DNA from: Adlercreutzia equolifaciens
GTDB taxonomy: Bacteria > Actinomycetota > Coriobacteriia > Coriobacteriales > Eggerthellaceae
Direction of reading: 5' to 3'
DNA length: 64,000 nucleotides
NCBI RefSeq assembly: GCF_029076695.1
Contig: NZ_JARFIK010000002.1
Span: 868,001 to 932,000, forward strand
Made by a program: the position numbers and the translations under genes. The notes beneath the pieces were generated by a model, which saw only the letters and a list, made by a program, of their open reading frames with translations, made no database searches and was not told the origin of the DNA. Shown one piece after another: positions 62,286 to 64,000 of this stretch. Numbering within the stretch: position 1 is the stretch's first letter; the number at the start of each line of letters is the position of its first letter.

Positions 62286-63080
62286 CTACCACACAACCGA
62301 CGTCGAGGGGAACACGGGGCCGTCTACGCAGGCGCGCTTTTTGCCGTCCACGGTGTCGACCACGCAGGACAGGCAGGCGCCCACGCCGCAGGCCATGCGA
62401 CGCTCGAGGGATACCTCGCAGAAGACGCCGGCCTCCTCGGCCATGGAGGCCACCAGACGCATGAGGGGCTCGGGGCCGCAGCAGGCCACGTAGTCGAAGT
62501 ACTGGCCGGATTCGGCCGCCTCGGTCAGAGCCGCCTCAACCAGCGGCGTGCAGAAGCCGGCGTGGCCGTAGGTGCCGTCGTCGGTGGAACACGCGGGCTC
62601 ACAGCCCAGAGCCGCTGCGTAGCGCTCGCGGGCCACGAGGGCGTCAACCGTGGAGGCGCCCAACACCGCATGTACCTCCACGCCGCGCTCGACGAGTTCC
62701 TCGATGAGCGGGTAGAGCGGCGCGCTTCCCACGCCGCCGGCCACCACCAGGGCACGCTTAGCGCCTTCGGGAATATCCCAACCGCGGCCCACCGCCCCGA
62801 TGAGCTCGACGGTATCTCCTGCCGCCAGACTGGTCATGTGATCGGTGCCGAACCCCAGCACCTGGTACATCATGTCGACAGTGCCCTCTTCAAGATTGCG
62901 GGCATAAATGCCCAGGGGACGGCGGAGGATATGGTCGGCCATGCCAGGAATGCGCACGTGCACGAACTGCCCCGGTTGGGCCGTGGCCGCAATCTGCGGA
63001 GCCTTGACCGTCATGAGCCAGATGTTGCACCCCGCTTCCCGATTCTCAAGAATGGGCGCGGTCTCGTTGTAGAGGGTCAT
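62286..63080 (-). CDS. pyrK: Dihydroorotate dehydrogenase B, electron-transfer subunit
   Basis: PyrK carries FAD and a 2Fe-2S cluster and links PyrD to NAD. The 264-residue protein has RPLGIYA near residue 55 for FAD and a C-terminal cluster motif CGVGACLSC with a later CVDGP near 227-255. It follows carB by 44 bases and leads into pyrD by 9. Confidence 0.95.
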   Translation of the reverse strand: MTLYNETAPILENREAGCNIWLMTVKAPQIAATAQPGQFVHVRIPGMADHILRRPLGIYARNLEEGTVDMMYQVLGFGTDHMTSLAAGDTVELIGAVGRGWDIPEGAKRALVVAGGVGSAPLYPLIEELVERGVEVHAVLGASTVDALVARERYAAALGCEPACSTDDGTYGHAGFCTPLVEAALTEAAESGQYFDYVACCGPEPLMRLVASMAEEAGVFCEVSLERRMACGVGACLSCVVDTVDGKKRACVDGPVFPSTSVVW

Positions 63081-63124
63081 AGGCTCTCCCGTCGGCTCTG
63101 GGGCTTTAATGGTTGTCGCTCATT

Positions 63125-64000
63125 CTACTCCATATCCTGCAGGGAGCACACCCCGAGAGCGCCGCCGCGGGCCGCCTCCATGCCGGCAATCATGGCCTGG
63201 GCGCCGGCCAGGGTGGTGGCATAGGTGATGCCGTGGCGCACCGCAGCCCGGCGCAGCTCGTAGCCGTCGTCGCGGGTGGTCGAGCCCAGAGGCGTGTTCA
63301 CCATGAGCGTGATCTCTCCTGAGGCGATGCGCTCGGCCACCGAGCTCTTCCCCTCGTGAATTTTGCCCGTTACTTCGCAAGGAATGCCCGAGGCGGCCAG
63401 CACCGCCGCCGTGCCCTCGGTGGCTAGCAGGCGGAAGCCCAGGCGCGCCAGTTCGCGGGCGATGAAGGACACGGCGCGCTTGTCCTGGTCGTTCACGGAG
63501 ATGAAGGCAGTGCCGTGGGCGGGCTGATCGTAGTCAATGGCCATCTGCGTCTTCATATAGGCTGCGGGGAAGCTGCCGGCGCAGCCCATCACTTCCCCGG
63601 TGGAGCGCATCTCGGGTCCCAGCAGCGCGTCCGCTCCGGGGAAGCGGCCGAAGGGCATGACTGACTCTTTCACGAAGAAGCGTCCTGGGCGGCCGAAGTG
63701 CTCGGGCAGCGTGAAGTCGGCCAGGCGCTCCCCCGCCATGAGGCGGGCGGCAATTTTCGCTAGGGGCACGCCCGTGGCCTTGGAGATGAAGGGCACGGTG
63801 CGGCTGGCGCGCGGATTGGCTTCGATGACGTAGACCACGCCGTCCTTGATGGCGAACTGGATGTTCACCAGGCCGCAAACGCCCAGGGCCAGGGCAATGC
63901 GGCGGGCGATGTCGGCCATTTCCCCCTGCACGGCCTCGGAGAGCGAGAACGGCGGCAGGCAGCAAGCCGAGTCGCCGGAGTGAATGCCTGCCATCTCGAT
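63125..64000 (-). CDS. carB: Carbamoyl phosphate synthase large subunit, 3' part
   Basis: The gene runs off the right end; about 292 C-terminal residues are seen, of a usual 1070 or so. They include the end of the second ATP-grasp unit (IHSGDSACCLPPFSL at the start, VIEANPRASRTVPF near residues 54-67) and the C-terminal MGS-like domain that binds allosteric effectors. CarB makes carbamoyl phosphate for arginine and pyrimidines. It heads the pyrK-pyrD-pyrF run. Confidence 0.94.
   Translation of the reverse strand: MEMAGIHSGDSACCLPPFSLSEAVQGEMADIARRIALALGVCGLVNIQFAIKDGVVYVIEANPRASRTVPFISKATGVPLAKIAARLMAGERLADFTLPEHFGRPGRFFVKESVMPFGRFPGADALLGPEMRSTGEVMGCAGSFPAAYMKTQMAIDYDQPAHGTAFISVNDQDKRAVSFIARELARLGFRLLATEGTAAVLAASGIPCEVTGKIHEGKSSVAERIASGEITLMVNTPLGSTTRDDGYELRRAAVRHGITYATTLAGAQAMIAGMEAARGGALGVCSLQDME

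Overview
The window reads as chromosome of a high-GC, anaerobic actinobacterium of the class Coriobacteriia, most likely Eggerthellaceae. Supporting signs are the actinobacterial integration host factor (mihF) beside gmk and rpoZ, the hrcA-dnaJ-rsmE order without grpE or dnaK, a menaquinone prenyltransferase, an arylpyruvate ferredoxin oxidoreductase operon, and a Tat-exported flavoprotein next to a membrane-bound LuxR regulator. The genus assignment is inference; no rRNA or tRNA gene is present. I also see no CRISPR array, prophage or complete insertion sequence.

Layout. 1-3491 (+): iorA(end)-iorB-ACT-paaK-gluQ, an aromatic-amino-acid fermentation operon followed by a tRNA-modifying synthetase. 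3481-6706 (-): menA, a lipoprotein, a small membrane protein, dut, nrdR and an unannotated 23-residue membrane peptide that diverges from lexA (+) across two LexA boxes. 7454-16379 (-): hflX with an attenuator-like leader, miaA, miaB, spoVS, a GHKL ATPase, rny, recX and SOS-controlled recA. 16643-30339 (-): a pgsA-cinA fusion, rimO, yajQ, rodZ, ftsK, rnjA, dapA, dapB, pnp and rpsO. 30340-31221: a gene-free stretch full of structured repeats. 31222-42960 (-): recO, a PASTA protein, era, dgkA, ybeY, phoH, mtaB, rsmE, dnaJ and hrcA, interrupted by a plus-strand MNT/HEPN toxin-antitoxin pair. 43181-46383: flavoprotein and divergent LuxR regulator, visibly lower in GC. 46405-54705: hemW, dus with two tiny membrane proteins, a flavodoxin-fold reductase, lepA, rpsT, a metallo-hydrolase and holA. 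54711-64000 (-): comEC, comEA, thiI, rpoZ, gmk, mihF, pyrF, pyrD, pyrK and the 3' part of carB.

Most of the window is conserved housekeeping backbone (translation, tRNA modification, RNA turnover, DNA repair, pyrimidine and lysine synthesis). Four islets interrupt the order familiar from other Gram-positive bacteria: the toxin-antitoxin pair, the flavoprotein/LuxR pair, the dus/flavodoxin cluster and the repeat-rich gap.

The observations I consider most worth testing are: (1) a 23-residue membrane peptide with its own consensus promoter sharing the LexA boxes of lexA; (2) a Met-Arg-Leu-stop mini-ORF in the hflX leader, with base pairing that could hide the hflX ribosome binding site; (3) two 137-bp inverted-repeat units exactly 200 bp apart with a compensatory base change; (4) a two-copy hairpin element whose core is conserved while its outer stem differs but stays paired in each copy.
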